Shown here in pieces: positions 9,701 to 19,973 of a DNA stretch of 59,615 nt (the stretch's first letter is position 1; every line of letters starts with the position of its first letter). The DNA is from Paulinella micropora. Lineage: Eukaryota > Cercozoa > Imbricatea > Euglyphida. The notes under the pieces were generated by a model, which ran no database searches, was not told the DNA's origin, and saw nothing but the letters and a program-made list of their open reading frames with translations. The stretch lies in assembly GCA_009731375.1 (NCBI GenBank), contig BJOX01000223.1, forward strand, positions 594,848-654,462, read 5' to 3'. Position numbers and translations under genes: made by a program.

Positions 9701-10955
9701 NNNNNNNNNNNNNNNNNNNNNNNNNNNNNNNNNNNNNNNNNNNNNNNNNNNNNNNNNNNNNNNNNNNNNNNNNNNNNNNNNNNNNNNNNNNNNNNNNNNN
9801 NNNNNNNNNNNNNNNNNNNNNNNNNNNNNNNNNNNNNNNNNNNNNNNNNNNNNNNNNNNNNNNNNNNNNNNNNTTTTTTCCCCCCCCCCCCCCCCCAGGG
9901 CCCCTTCATGCCTTCGGGACTGCCTTCCAGGCTGCATCTCCCTTCTTAGGACAGTTGTCCTCACGATGTTCCTCTTTGTCTGGGCAGACTGGGCAGTAGT
10001 GTCCGAAACCACACTTCTTTCCGAACGTGCATACTTTACTCGCAGCCCAGTTCTTGCAGGTTCTGCGTTTCTTGCCAGAGTTGCAGGAGGAACTGGACGA
10101 TGAGTTGGATCCCCTGTATCAAGAGTTGCTGCCGGATGAGTTGGGTGCGACACTTTGGGCATCATCGGCAATTTCCACTTTGAGCCTCAATACTTCTTTA
10201 GCAATGAGCAGTGGGACCTCTCCCTTGTGCCACGAACCCAGGGGGCATTGTTCACGTACTGCTTGTTCCCAGTCGATGCACGAGTCCAAGTCACAGCGAT
10301 CTGGTAGCTTGGAGGCATGAGCATAGTGCTTGTGCATGTCCGGTACGTGTTTTACATGCTGGGGGACTTCAGACAACATCTGGATTAGAAACCAAAGTTG
10401 GCTTAGCCAGAAGTCTTTCGTGTGCTTCTTGATGAGACCCTCCGTCTTTGCTCCCAGCCACGTTGCCTTTTTCGCCGGTTGTAGCTCAGTCAGATAGACT
10501 ACTTCAATACCATCTCTTATTTTCTCCAACACATCCGTCTCCAGGGAACTAGCCCTGGGGATGTCTTTGAATAGAGTTAACACTCTCCTGCGGCGTTCCC
10601 GATTGTGGCACAATGGAACAGTCCATCAGCTTCGATACCTTCTTCACGGGCAGCGTCAGCGATCTCGTCGCGAAGTGCGTCGCTGTTGGGCCGGACCAAG
10701 TCGTTGTTGTCAGTGTCATTGTTCAGAATCTTCGGGCGGGAGGACGAGACTTTGCGCTTCTTTGACGAGCTCCACAAGGGAAGCTGTGTCTAGAACAAAG
10801 CCAGCCAAGAACGATGCCAACTCACTCGGTTCAAACTCGCAAGACATAAAGACACCTCCCGAAAAATAGAACACGGAAATAGCGCACGACAAAGCGAAAA
10901 CACTTAGGCGAAAAATGGCAAGGCAGAAAAGAAGCAGAAAGAAAAGACAGAACAT
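9170..10955 (-). pseudogene. Decayed retroelement gag with CCCH zinc finger
   Basis: Remnant of a retrotransposon nucleocapsid gene on the minus strand. The coding signal begins near 10845 (MSCEFEPSEL...), shifts frame near 10740 and again near 10600, then stays open to a TGA at 10119-10121. It continues in the same frame after that TGA through a Ser-rich run, a CCCH finger (C-x8-C-x5-C-x3-H, about 10000-10058) and a following CxxC...H....C knuckle. It ends near 9905. Beyond a poly-C gap (9668-9889) a Ser/Thr/Asp-rich frame runs to 9170. The CCCH plus knuckle pattern is seen in DIRS-like and other protist elements. No RT is visible, so class is uncertain. Several frameshifts and a stop make it non-functional. 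Confidence 0.6.
9668..9889. repeat. Poly-C tract with 173-N gap
   Basis: Poly-C on both sides of Ns at 9701-9873. This looks like an assembly break at a homopolymer. Confidence 0.9.
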
Positions 10956-10978
10956 GTGGTTTGGTAAGCCAGCTGCTG

Positions 10979-11120
10979 TTTTGGCCTTCGGCCAAAATTG
11001 AAAAGCCGGTTCGCTTTAAATAAATGGAAACAGAAAAGCTGCCTTCAATCCGTCCTGGCCGGCTAAGAGAAGAGGAAACGGTTTCGGCGAAGCCGAAAAC
11101 GGTTTCGGCTGCGCCGAAAC
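10979..11120. repeat. Cluster of three 3-base-loop hairpins
   Basis: TTTTGGCC-TTC-GGCCAAAA (10979-10997), GTTTCGGC-GAA-GCCGAAAAC (11081-11100) and GTTTCGGC-TGC-GCCGAAAC (11102-11120). All have about 8-bp perfect stems and triplet loops. They lie between the start of the CCCH gag remnant and the truncated end of the Copia integrase. Confidence 0.75.
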
Positions 11121-11180
11121 TGTTATCGGAAAATATAAAGATGAGATCTAATCCAGTTTTAACAGTGGTTAATACAAGTA

Positions 11181-12059
11181 CTAACCATAATTGTGTAGCA
11201 ATCCAACGTGCATGAGTGCATATCTCAAGTACACATAAGGTAGTTGCGCTCGTTTCAGTAGTTTCCTCGCGCCTGCCCAGATGTGCTTCTGCGAGACTTC
11301 CACCAATGCATGCTTGTTAGGGTCGTTACTTACCGCATACTGCGGTCGCACTCCCACACTTTCGACCATGTCATTAAACACTTGCGATCGTTGGTAAGCG
11401 CCGTCTCCGCGTATTTGCTTCACCTGGTTACCCGTCTGGGTACGGCTCATCCGGAACACTTTGCTGGCCACCAGAGACTGGCGCTGCATCTCTGCGTTCA
11501 ACAGCAGCTCTAAGTTGGTGTACCCAACGGTATCCTCCACCATTGCCATTAAGCATCGCTCCCCATTGAGTAGCGGCCTTGCCAGTAGGGCGGAAGTATC
11601 CACCGACCAACCTTCACCCTTCTCCTTCATTCGAGTTCCATGCGCGTTCGCGCGATGAGGCGGCTTTTGTGCGCCGCCCGCCGGGCATTCCGGACACTCC
11701 TTACTAACGCCTTTGTTGACATTCACTAACTTCATGTCATGCGCCTTCGCGATGGCTTGCAGCTTAGCGGAAGCGGGGTCATGAAATATTGATGAAGTAG
11801 CCCCATCATTGTCCCACTCCTTCTTTCGCGCCTTATTGGTAGTCCAGAAGGCCGCTTGCTGCTCTTCCGTCGAGCCCGATTGAAACCGTATTACGGAATC
11901 TTCCATGTCGAAGTACAGGAGTGCGTCCTTTTCCTCCTCTTTCACGTCCGGGACCACCGCGCTAATGACATAGGGCGAATCCTTTCTTAACACCAGCGTA
12001 TATCCATCTAGCATCATCTTTGGTCCGGACACCAATAGCTCGGTCAGATGCTCCCCCAC
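11181..12059 (-). pseudogene. Copia-type integrase (partial)
   Basis: Retroviral-type integrase of the Ty1/Copia kind, 292 residues open. A CxxC pair (CPEC) remains of the zinc-binding head. The catalytic triad is seen as Asp in SVDTSALL, Asp in IRGDGAYQ and Glu in LVEVSQKHIWAGARKLL, followed by a characteristic LP..YLRYALMHVGLLHN segment. The reverse transcriptase/RNase H that should follow is absent: the frame stops at 11181 and the next sequence is the hairpin cluster and another element. The element is therefore 3'-truncated. It overlaps the protease frame by 16 bases in a different frame, so at least one frameshift separates them. Confidence 0.75.
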
Positions 12060-12457
12060 CCAGACTTCCTTGAGAGGTAAGCTTCCATCCCACCCCTGAG
12101 GGTGTGTAGCTTGTAGTCCCCTTGCGCTTCCATCCTTGTGGTTCCGCCCACAGCGCTGAACTCTTTCACCTCGCGCTTGACTCCGTTCATGAACTCCTTG
12201 TAGCTGGGTGGTGCCATGTCCGACACTGCCCCCGAGTCCAACATGGGGTCCGGGACCTTACGCGGTCTCGTCGCCTTCCGGCGATCACTTCCCATCAGCG
12301 CGCGGTTGAGCATCATTCTTATCACTTCCATTTCCTCCTCCTGAACTTGCTCGGGCTCCCCCTGGACCCCCCCCCCCCAGCATAGACCACCACATGATCG
12401 GGCATGTCGCCTTCCCCTATCGGTCGTAACCAGTAAGGCTTGGGACGCTTCTCCCAA
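12044..12457 (-). pseudogene. Copia-type aspartic protease region
   Basis: An open frame of 137 residues contains PMLDSGAVSDM (about 12211-12243), which fits the retropepsin active-site loop D-S-G-A of Copia polyproteins. It is followed by beta-strand-like sequence (VKEFSAVGGTTRMEAQGDY) as in these proteases. It sits directly upstream of the integrase, the Copia order PR-IN. Frameshifts on both sides make it part of a decayed polyprotein. Confidence 0.65.
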
Positions 12458-12470
12458 TCTCCAGCGATCC

Positions 12471-15400
12471 TCATGGCTTAGGGTCCCAGTGCACGGGGAA
12501 CCTTGGCTTGTTGTAGGGAAAAGGCCAACCGGTAGACCAGCGGTACAGCAGCCCCACGTACTCCTGCCATCGCTCCTCGAAGTCCTGTAGGTCTAGTCGG
12601 TAATCCTCCCACTTGGGCGGCCACGCCACCCGCTTTTGGTTCACCTCGTTCTGTTGTTCCATTATGACCTCCAAGCGCCGTATCCTCTCTTTTTTGCCCA
12701 CCCGGTCCCGTCCCTGCTCCGGTTCCACCTCCACTCGTGGCTTACCGGGGATTGGAGCTTCCCCTCGAGTGGGCTGGCCCGGTACTGGATCAGGGTGAGT
12801 ACACCCTCTTTGCGCTCCTCTCTTCGCCATAGCCGCTTTTCTGCAACTTTGGTGATTAGTTGTTGCACCTCGTCGATCTGGTCCAATCCCACGGCTCGTG
12901 CGTCCTCGCTGTAGAGTTCCGCCATAACCGTCGCCAGCTTCCGGAGGTGCCGAAGCAGGTTGGTGCGCATTTCCTCATCTTTCGCGTGGTCTTGACGCTT
13001 GGATTTAGTGGGCGTCAGTCTAGCCTTAACCTGAGCTAGCGCCCTCTCCATCTCGGCCTTAAACTTCTGGGCCTTAGGGGTGTCGTAAGGCGCCGCCGCC
13101 CTGACTTGGGTCACCATTGACACTGTGTCGTCCCCTCTCCCGGGGTCCTTGGAGTCCTCCGACTCCTCTTGCACTTCAGTGGAATCCTCTGGGAAGCTAC
13201 GATAGAGCTCAGCCATGTGCTCCCGCCACGGAGTACTCCCATTTTCCAGAAACACTAAAGGGTCAACTACTTCCTCCGGAGTAGCCAGCATCTCCGGCTT
13301 TACCTTTCCCGGATCAAGTATTGCAGGTCCTTGGCTTTCCGCTTGGCTCTCTGTCGGTGCCCCTGTGGTCTCCGTGGTTTTCCCTTCTACCTTTGGAGTC
13401 AGCAGGGGCATCGCTTCCTCCGTAATCGGTGATGGGGCCATCTTTCCTTTCGCGACTATCGGCGTCACGGGATCTTGATCACGCACCAACCCCACTCGCT
13501 TTAGGTTCGAGTCATACCTTCCGGCATGAACCGGGTCCTTCATGGCCCGATATTGTGTTACCGCCGCTTTCACTGTGCGATAAGGCACTCGTTCTCGGTA
13601 TACCTTCCGGTTCCTCGGAACTCCCGGCTCTTCCCACTTCACCTTATCCCGGTTGATGCTCCAGTTGTAGAGCAACCCTGTGTGCTCCTCTCGCAGGATA
13701 GTGAATATAATACCGGTGATCGGTCCCAATTCACCACCCCCCGCTTCTGAGCTTCTTGTCGAGTTAGATGCTCTACCATCTTGTCTGGCTTGGCTCACCC
13801 AACCAGGTGTCCGAGGCCACGTTCCTCCATCTCAACTACCAGCCGATACGCCGGCATCAGCGCCCACTCACGCGCCTTAGCCCTTATGCTTTCATCCACG
13901 TAGTAGCGCGCTCTCTTGTGTTGATGATTGGTGCAGAACATCATATCCCCGATGAGTAGCCCGGCAGCGTCAGCCCTTACCTGTTGGTACTCTGACTCCA
14001 CCGCCTCCTTCCGGGTCCTCATGCACCGGTCCCTGCTGAACGTACTATTAACATCGAACCGTAGCACCTCCCCTCCAGGCGCGCTTCCACCACTCCCACG
14101 GGCTCGTCATCCTCATGTCGCAGGTGCTCGGGCGGTATGTCGTAGGTCTCGGGACCATACTTCAGAGGTTTGGGCAACGAACAGGTTGAGTCTGGTGTTT
14201 GCGGAGTAGCTACTGTCTTGTTCTCTCCGGCAACCGTCTTACTCCCCGCCCTCTTCACCATCAATGCCCTAGGTGGGTTGCGCCCGTACTTGAGTCTTCG
14301 AAACTCAAGCCGATTAATTTGCCATTCCACATACTTGTCCAACAACCCCAGTCCTGAGGGAATATCCCTCATCCATGAACGAGGTACGAACTCCGCCGGA
14401 GCCGGTTGACACACCGAAGGTTACCAGTCTCCGCCGCCCCGACCCATATTGTCGACTCTAAACTCATGCGTCACTGCTCCCCAGTTGTCCCGGTATTGCC
14501 TTACCGCAGTAGGAGCTTCCTCTCCATCTTCTTGACTAGAGTCGTATGTGGCATCGCTGTCCCATTCGTAGAATTCGTAATCTTCCCATGGTTATTTACC
14601 TTCCAACCACCTCTTCCTAGTTGGCACCTTCTTTTCCTCTTCAGGCTCGCTTGGAGTTTGACCCGACAGGGACCCTGGGATCGCCTTCGCTCCCCCGTCA
14701 GTCATACCATCGCTCGCCCTCAGAGGTACATAGTCGTAGCCAGCGGTGAATAGAGCCACTTCGGCCTCCGTCCAGTCAGAGCGAGTAGCAGCCTTTGCAG
14801 AGCAGCCCGCCTTGTGCGCTGCAGCTCCGTTCAGACTACCTCCCACCTGGATCGCCTTCTCCTCTCCGCCAACCACGCGCGCCTCCTCATTCGTCGCAGG
14901 CGCCCGGTCGCCCTCCCTAGAAGCAGTCAGAGCATTGACAAAGTTGTTGAACTCCTCATAGTTGCTCACTTCCGGAAACACGCCCAATTCTCCTTCTAGC
15001 TGACTGGTGGTACTAGCTAGCTCACTGCTTTCAGGTTGAGGCGCCCTACTCTCACACCTTTCATGTGTGGGCACTTCCCCACCCCTACACACAGTTTTGC
15101 TACCACCCCCTTTCACCATGTAGGCTCGCGCTGCTTTCCTTCTCTGAAGTAGACTGAAGGCACGATTGAGCTCTCCATCTTCCTCCTCTTCAGAGCTTTC
15201 ACTTGTGTCAGCTCCTGGGGACTGCTTTTTGACCATGCCGGCCTTAGCCTTTGTTCCAGGCTGCTCTCCGTTCCCATCTGGGCCATGGGTACACTTTGGC
15301 AAAGGATGATCACCTCCACACCGGAGACAGGGCTTCTTACAGTTTGAGGCATAGTGCCCCTTGCGCTTTGCAGCACTTCTTCTCCTTCTTACTCTTATCC

Positions 15401-15497
15401 TTTGCCCTTTTGGTTGCGCTTTCCACCACCTTGCTCCTCCTCCCCTCGTGTACCCCTTCCACCTTTCTTTTCCTTTCACGAGTGCGAGAACTTGCAC
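12471..15497 (-). pseudogene. Copia polyprotein remnant between gag and protease
   Basis: A series of overlapping minus-strand open frames (14592-15497, 14019-14414, 13795-14067, 12662-13798, 12471-12830) covers 3 kb. The upstream part carries a CCHC-like knuckle (CLRCGG-D-H-PLPKC, about 15291-15329), with a preceding H..C part one frame away. The rest is acidic/Pro-rich and unrecognised. A short motif is shared by two frames: MVKGGGSKTV near 15090-15120 and MVKRAGSKTV near 14235-14268, suggesting an internal duplication. A spacer this long is unusual for Copia elements. Multiple frameshifts show decay. Confidence 0.5.
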
Positions 15498-15585
15498 TTA
15501 CTCCCGTACTTGCAGTCCCTTTCCTTACTAAAGAGAAAACAAATCCCCTTCAGCTTATTGTTGAGTTGCATGTATTGGCACTCTC

Positions 15586-15689
15586 CTACTTTCTTACACC
15601 TTCCCTTCTGGAAGCTAAGTACAGGCATGGGGTAGTGAATGGTCTTTTCTTTTCAACCTTCGCAGCGTTTGCCTTTGCCTTCTTGCTGG

Positions 15690-15736
<47 letters not shown>

Positions 15737-16918
15737 AGATCAATGTCCTTTGCCTTTTTCTTCAGCTCTTGCCACCACTGATGCACATCCCATGCTTGTT
15801 TATCTTTCTCAAAATCTGCTGCCAGCAACCACTGCTTCCAGTCGGTTTGCACCTCCTTGTCCTTCATTTCCGGACCCACTATAGCATCGCGAAAATTTGC
15901 TCGAAGCTCAAATCAGAGGGGTGATGACCCTTTTTGGCAAACTGATCCCTTACTAATTCGAATTCAGCAATCTGCCCTTCATATTGCGTAGACGAGTTAA
16001 AATCCCATCTAGCCGTCCTCCTCTGCGTCTCAAGCAGCTCACTGGGATTGCCTTTCCCATACCTGTCCTTAAGCCTTTTCCACATAGCGTCAAGTTGTTG
16101 CCCAAATTCCGGTGTTCCATCTCTAACTAGGTCTGTGACCAATCTATTTGCCTCTCCCTTGAGGTGCGTATAGATGAGAGTGAATAACTCCACCCTCTTC
16201 TCTCTCACTGCTACTAACAGACTGTCGTCATAGCTTACCACGAGTTGCCGTTCTTAACGCTTCTTCTTGTGCGCCGTGCCCACTGACTTCTTTTCAGTCG
16301 CCGCAGCTGTAGAGAGTCCCACTGTCGGTCCTTTTGCCTCGCCACTGCCACTTAGTTCTGCACTGCCAGAGGTACCGGACGATTGAGAGGTAGAGGCCCT
16401 ACGCTTTCCTCTCCTTTCCTCTTCATACTTCCTAGAGGCAGATTCACGTTTGGTAGTGCCGCCTGAGCTCTCTTCTTCTCTTACATCACTTTCTTCTTGT
16501 TCCTCCCTTGCATCAGAGTCTTCGGAGGCTGGACTGTCTTCCGACTCATGCTCGGCATCATCCAAGTCTGGCATAACAGCCTCTTCCTCTTCATTGCTTG
16601 CACTCCCCTGCAGCCCCAAGCACTGTTTAACATTCCGCTTGCATAGCTGTTGCTGGCTGCTGTCGCTGCTGCCCTCTTCTTGGCATGTTCTTCCCACCGA
16701 CTCATATAGTCTGGTACGTTCTTGCCTGCCATGTGCAGCCTTCGTAGGTTGGCACGATGTACCTCTAACTTATGCCCCCTCAGGTCCTCAAATCCACCTT
16801 TGAGGTCCTTCCTAACTGCCTCCAGCATCAGAGCACATTGAAAGTCTTCCCAATCCTCCCTACCGCTGTAGTAAGGTATGTTGTTTGACTCATTTCCATT
16901 TTTCAGTTTTTCAGGCAT
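15586..16918 (-). pseudogene. Copia-type gag remnant
   Basis: Gag-like capsid frames of a Copia-type element. 16481-16918 starts with a short N-terminus ending IPYYSGRED-W, the usual start of a UBN2-type Gag. A frame change leads to an acidic Ser/Glu region (16254-16560). 15879-16241 holds the helical core (LKGEANRLV, then FGQQLDAMWKRLKDRYG), and one more base shift leads to 15586-15879. A (CT)n microsatellite at 15693-15731 lies in frame and would encode (Arg-Glu)n. At least two frameshifts and a stop at 16254 indicate a pseudogene. Confidence 0.6.
15693..15731. repeat. (CT)n inside gag remnant
   Basis: Pure CT dinucleotide tract. Confidence 0.9.
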
Positions 16919-18219
16919 CTGAAGTTACTTTTCCACTCCAGAAAGGTTGTTGTTCCTGTTGTGTGTTCCTGACTGGCTGACACCTGTCCTGCAAATCCCC
17001 CTTTAAGAGTACGTTGTTATTGTCTCCTTGCAGCAAACTGCTGTTGGCCTTTTGCAGTTGGTTTCCTTTAGCAGGTAGCTATCCTGCACCCACCAACACT
17101 TCTGCGCGCCACAAGCACCCCTGAGCTGGTTTCTGGGCTGGCCTGATAATGGGGTTATGTGGTCCAAACCCCTAAACCGTTCCTGTAGATGTCCTTCTGA
17201 CCCGAAGGCTCACTCTTGTCTCCTGTCGGTAGCCCAGCCTCTGCAGAGCTCTACCCCCTGTCCAACCATAACGATTCACGCAGTGGCACTGAAGCACTGT
17301 TGGAAGGACTTCCTTCTGCTGTGTCACTCTTGGGTGTGACACAGACCGTGGATGCCTTTCCTCTTGATCATCTGGGTGATATTCTTGTGCTTCAACATGT
17401 ACAAGGCTCCTAACCCTTAAGAAGTTGAACAGAATAGAGGGTATTAGCAGCCGGTTTAACGTCTCCCAGACGTCCCCGGATGACTATCTAACCAGCTCCA
17501 AACGTCCTTTAATAGGTTATTCAATCAATACAGACAAAAGCCCGCCAAACAAACGAAACAGTTGATGCAGGTCACTAAGTCATAAAATAAAAATACAAGG
17601 CATATTGGCATTGGTGCCACCAATGCCACCCACACCAGTAAATATCCCTTTTCCATACTATGAACTAATAATATTAACTAATGTATATACCGGTTGTATA
17701 ACATGTTGTATTAATCCCATCACCTAATTCATTTCCCAAGCAGATAAGTGCAAGGGTCGACGTGCAGCAGGCAGTCGACAACATTTCGTTTCGTGGGCTG
17801 GCTGAAGGAACCCACCTCAAACGTGTCTTGTGGCTAGACAGCATAGCACAGACACACCAAACTGCTTCATCCCTAATAATAACTTCCCCATCAAGTTCTA
17901 CCTAACCGTAGGAATTTATTGATAGTTGAGACTAACTCCTATCTTCCGCACTTTGGTCCAGAACATGGCTTACCGGGCCCCATGCTTGGGACGTCGCTAC
18001 ACAAAGCGTTTAAAGTGGATCCACCGCCATCAATAGCAAAGACCCAGACTGGGATAACTGGGAGTACGGGTTTCTTGCTGCATTAGTTATCCACGATCCA
18101 TTGGGAATAGGGGAGCTATCCCCCCACAGACGACACCCTTTGTTTTTACAGGCAAAAAGGTAGGTTCTTTTGATCCCCCTGATACCGTCACCACCTAATG
18201 AACCATTCCTCTCACCTAG
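16919..18219. other. Spacer, possible Copia 5' region, no gene seen
   Basis: It should contain the 5' leader and LTR of the Copia element, but I found no second copy or clear TG...CA boundaries. One palindrome, GGCATTGG-TGCCA-CCAATGCC, lies at 17607-17627. Confidence 0.4.
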
Positions 18220-18736
18220 CACGATAGTGAGGATGAAGATCAAGGTCAGCGAGAAAAGAAAAAATCTGTTGCAGTCAAAAAGGAACGCAGTAGCTCCTCC
18301 TCTAGCGCTACCAGTAGTAGTTCTTCCTCCAGTGCCGTCCCTTCTGTCAAACCATCCAGGACCAGAAAGACAGTGACCCTCTCTCAGTCTTGCTCAACCT
18401 GACTCCTCTTCTACCTCAGCAACTGCTGAACGGAAAAGGTCTGAGGGAGTCTCTATTCTAACTGCTGCTTCTAAACCAAACCCTCTCCTTGCCCCTTTAG
18501 CAACAGACAGATCATATACTACGGTACTATCAGCAGGTAGAGGAAAAAAGAAAGATGAAACATAACCGATTCATATTTGCTCTTTTAATTCAGTCCTGTA
18601 ACAAGGACAAGGGAGCAATGTCAGTTATCAGAACAGCTGGCACTGACGAGGTTGAGTGTTTCATGGCGTTGAGGAAGAGATCTGGCGGACTTGACCTTGT
18701 CAAATGGAAGGAACGTTGTAGGCACAGCAATGATAG
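18220..18736 (+). other. Coding pieces of an unidentified gene, left of the gypsy insertion
   Basis: Three exon-like stretches. 18220-18372 follows an acceptor CTCACCTAG and encodes an acidic then Lys/Ser-rich segment (DSEDEDQGQREKKKS, then a Ser run). 18380-18540 is open in the next frame (Ser/Thr-rich). 18594-18736 lies between a good acceptor (TTTTAATTCAG) and donor (AG|GTAAAT) and encodes 47 residues including MALRKRSGGLDLVKW. Phases between the first two do not match without an indel. It may be a nuclear low-complexity protein. Together with 30066-30335 it may be one gene split by the retrotransposon. Confidence 0.35.
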
Positions 18737-18915
18737 GTAAATATGCGACCTTTTCTTATACTCCTATACACACTGAGTGATGTCATGATAGAAGAGCTAT
18801 ATTTTGTTAAGATGTAGTTATATCCCTTTTTATTTATATACTTTTAAGCCGGTTGAAAACGATAATATTACGATTCATAGCCGGTACTACTTTTTCAAGT
18901 AAGCAGGATAATATT

Positions 18916-19150
18916 TGTAATGCCCCCAACGATAGCTCGTAAAAAGTCGGTAATACAACCAAACACAGTCCTCAAAAGATGAGAATGATGTCTCGTTATA
19001 TTAGCTCAGTGAAGCCAAAAAGGAAAACGGCAACAGACCAGGAATAAAATGGCATCAGGTCCAAATCCTGACAAATAATACTGAAAAACAAGCTGGACCT
19101 GTCACCGGGAAAAGGTACTTTTTACCGGCTATCCGGGGGTGATGCCTACA
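18916..19150 (-). repeat. 3' LTR of gypsy element
   Basis: 235 bp, TGTAATGCC...GATGCCTACA on the plus strand. It matches the LTR at 29518 with about ten differences. It is preceded on the coding strand by a polypurine tract. Confidence 0.92.
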
Positions 19151-19973
19151 GTACCCCCTCCCGATTTTATGATGGAAATAGCATTTTTGTCATACACCTG
19201 ATTTCTTTCTGCAAATAGTATGCGCTATGGAGTCATGCCACACAGCGCATCGACCCACGGATAGACGCTAAAAGACGATAAATATATCCTCATACGGCAC
19301 GTCAAAGCGGATTCTCTAGCCTTTCTTGTAAATTTTGAACTCCTTCCCCTCAATTTTTTTTTCGGCAGTATGTCAAGAACAAACGTACTATTAATAAAAA
19401 ATACAAGCAACGTGGTGCTGTAGTACGATTCCCCCTTTGATCTCCTTCTTCTTCTTATCATTATCATTATTATTATTATTATTCACAGGGAGATCGTAAG
19501 TACATTGTCTTTTTTAATGACATACCCTTGTATAAGGCGGATATCCTATGATATAGTATTAGGGGGCCAGTCCTAATAGCTATATCCGAAGTCGAGGTGT
19601 ATGTACCCGACCCTGCGATATACCGACACAAGTAGAGATTGACCGTGCTCAGGTACGACAGTATATAATCTATCGTAAAAAATAATTTAATGAAAGTTTC
19701 AGAGAACATTTCATTTTCGAGAACATCATCCCAGGACTTGGAAAGGGTCATACCCGGGAACACCATCGCTCAATACACTAGCGATCCCCGTATACGGTGT
19801 AGTATCATCGTCGATCGACCTTTCGCACTCGTATGTTGCGATCGAATGCCAAGTTATATCACTGAGTCTTTTTAATATTCATATTGATAACTGATGATGC
19901 ATGATCAAATCATGATACGCCGTGGGCAATCAATCAGTTTATTTGAGACGCATAAAGAAAAATAGTTTCTTTG
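19151..19973. other. 3' untranslated region of gypsy element
   Basis: 823 bases between the pol stop and the 3' LTR; no convincing ORF. Confidence 0.6.
19154..19162 (-). promoter_or_regulatory. Polypurine tract
   Basis: The minus strand reads GGGAGGGGG three bases before the 3' LTR (TGTAGG). This is the expected primer site for plus-strand DNA synthesis and fixes the element's orientation. Confidence 0.75.
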
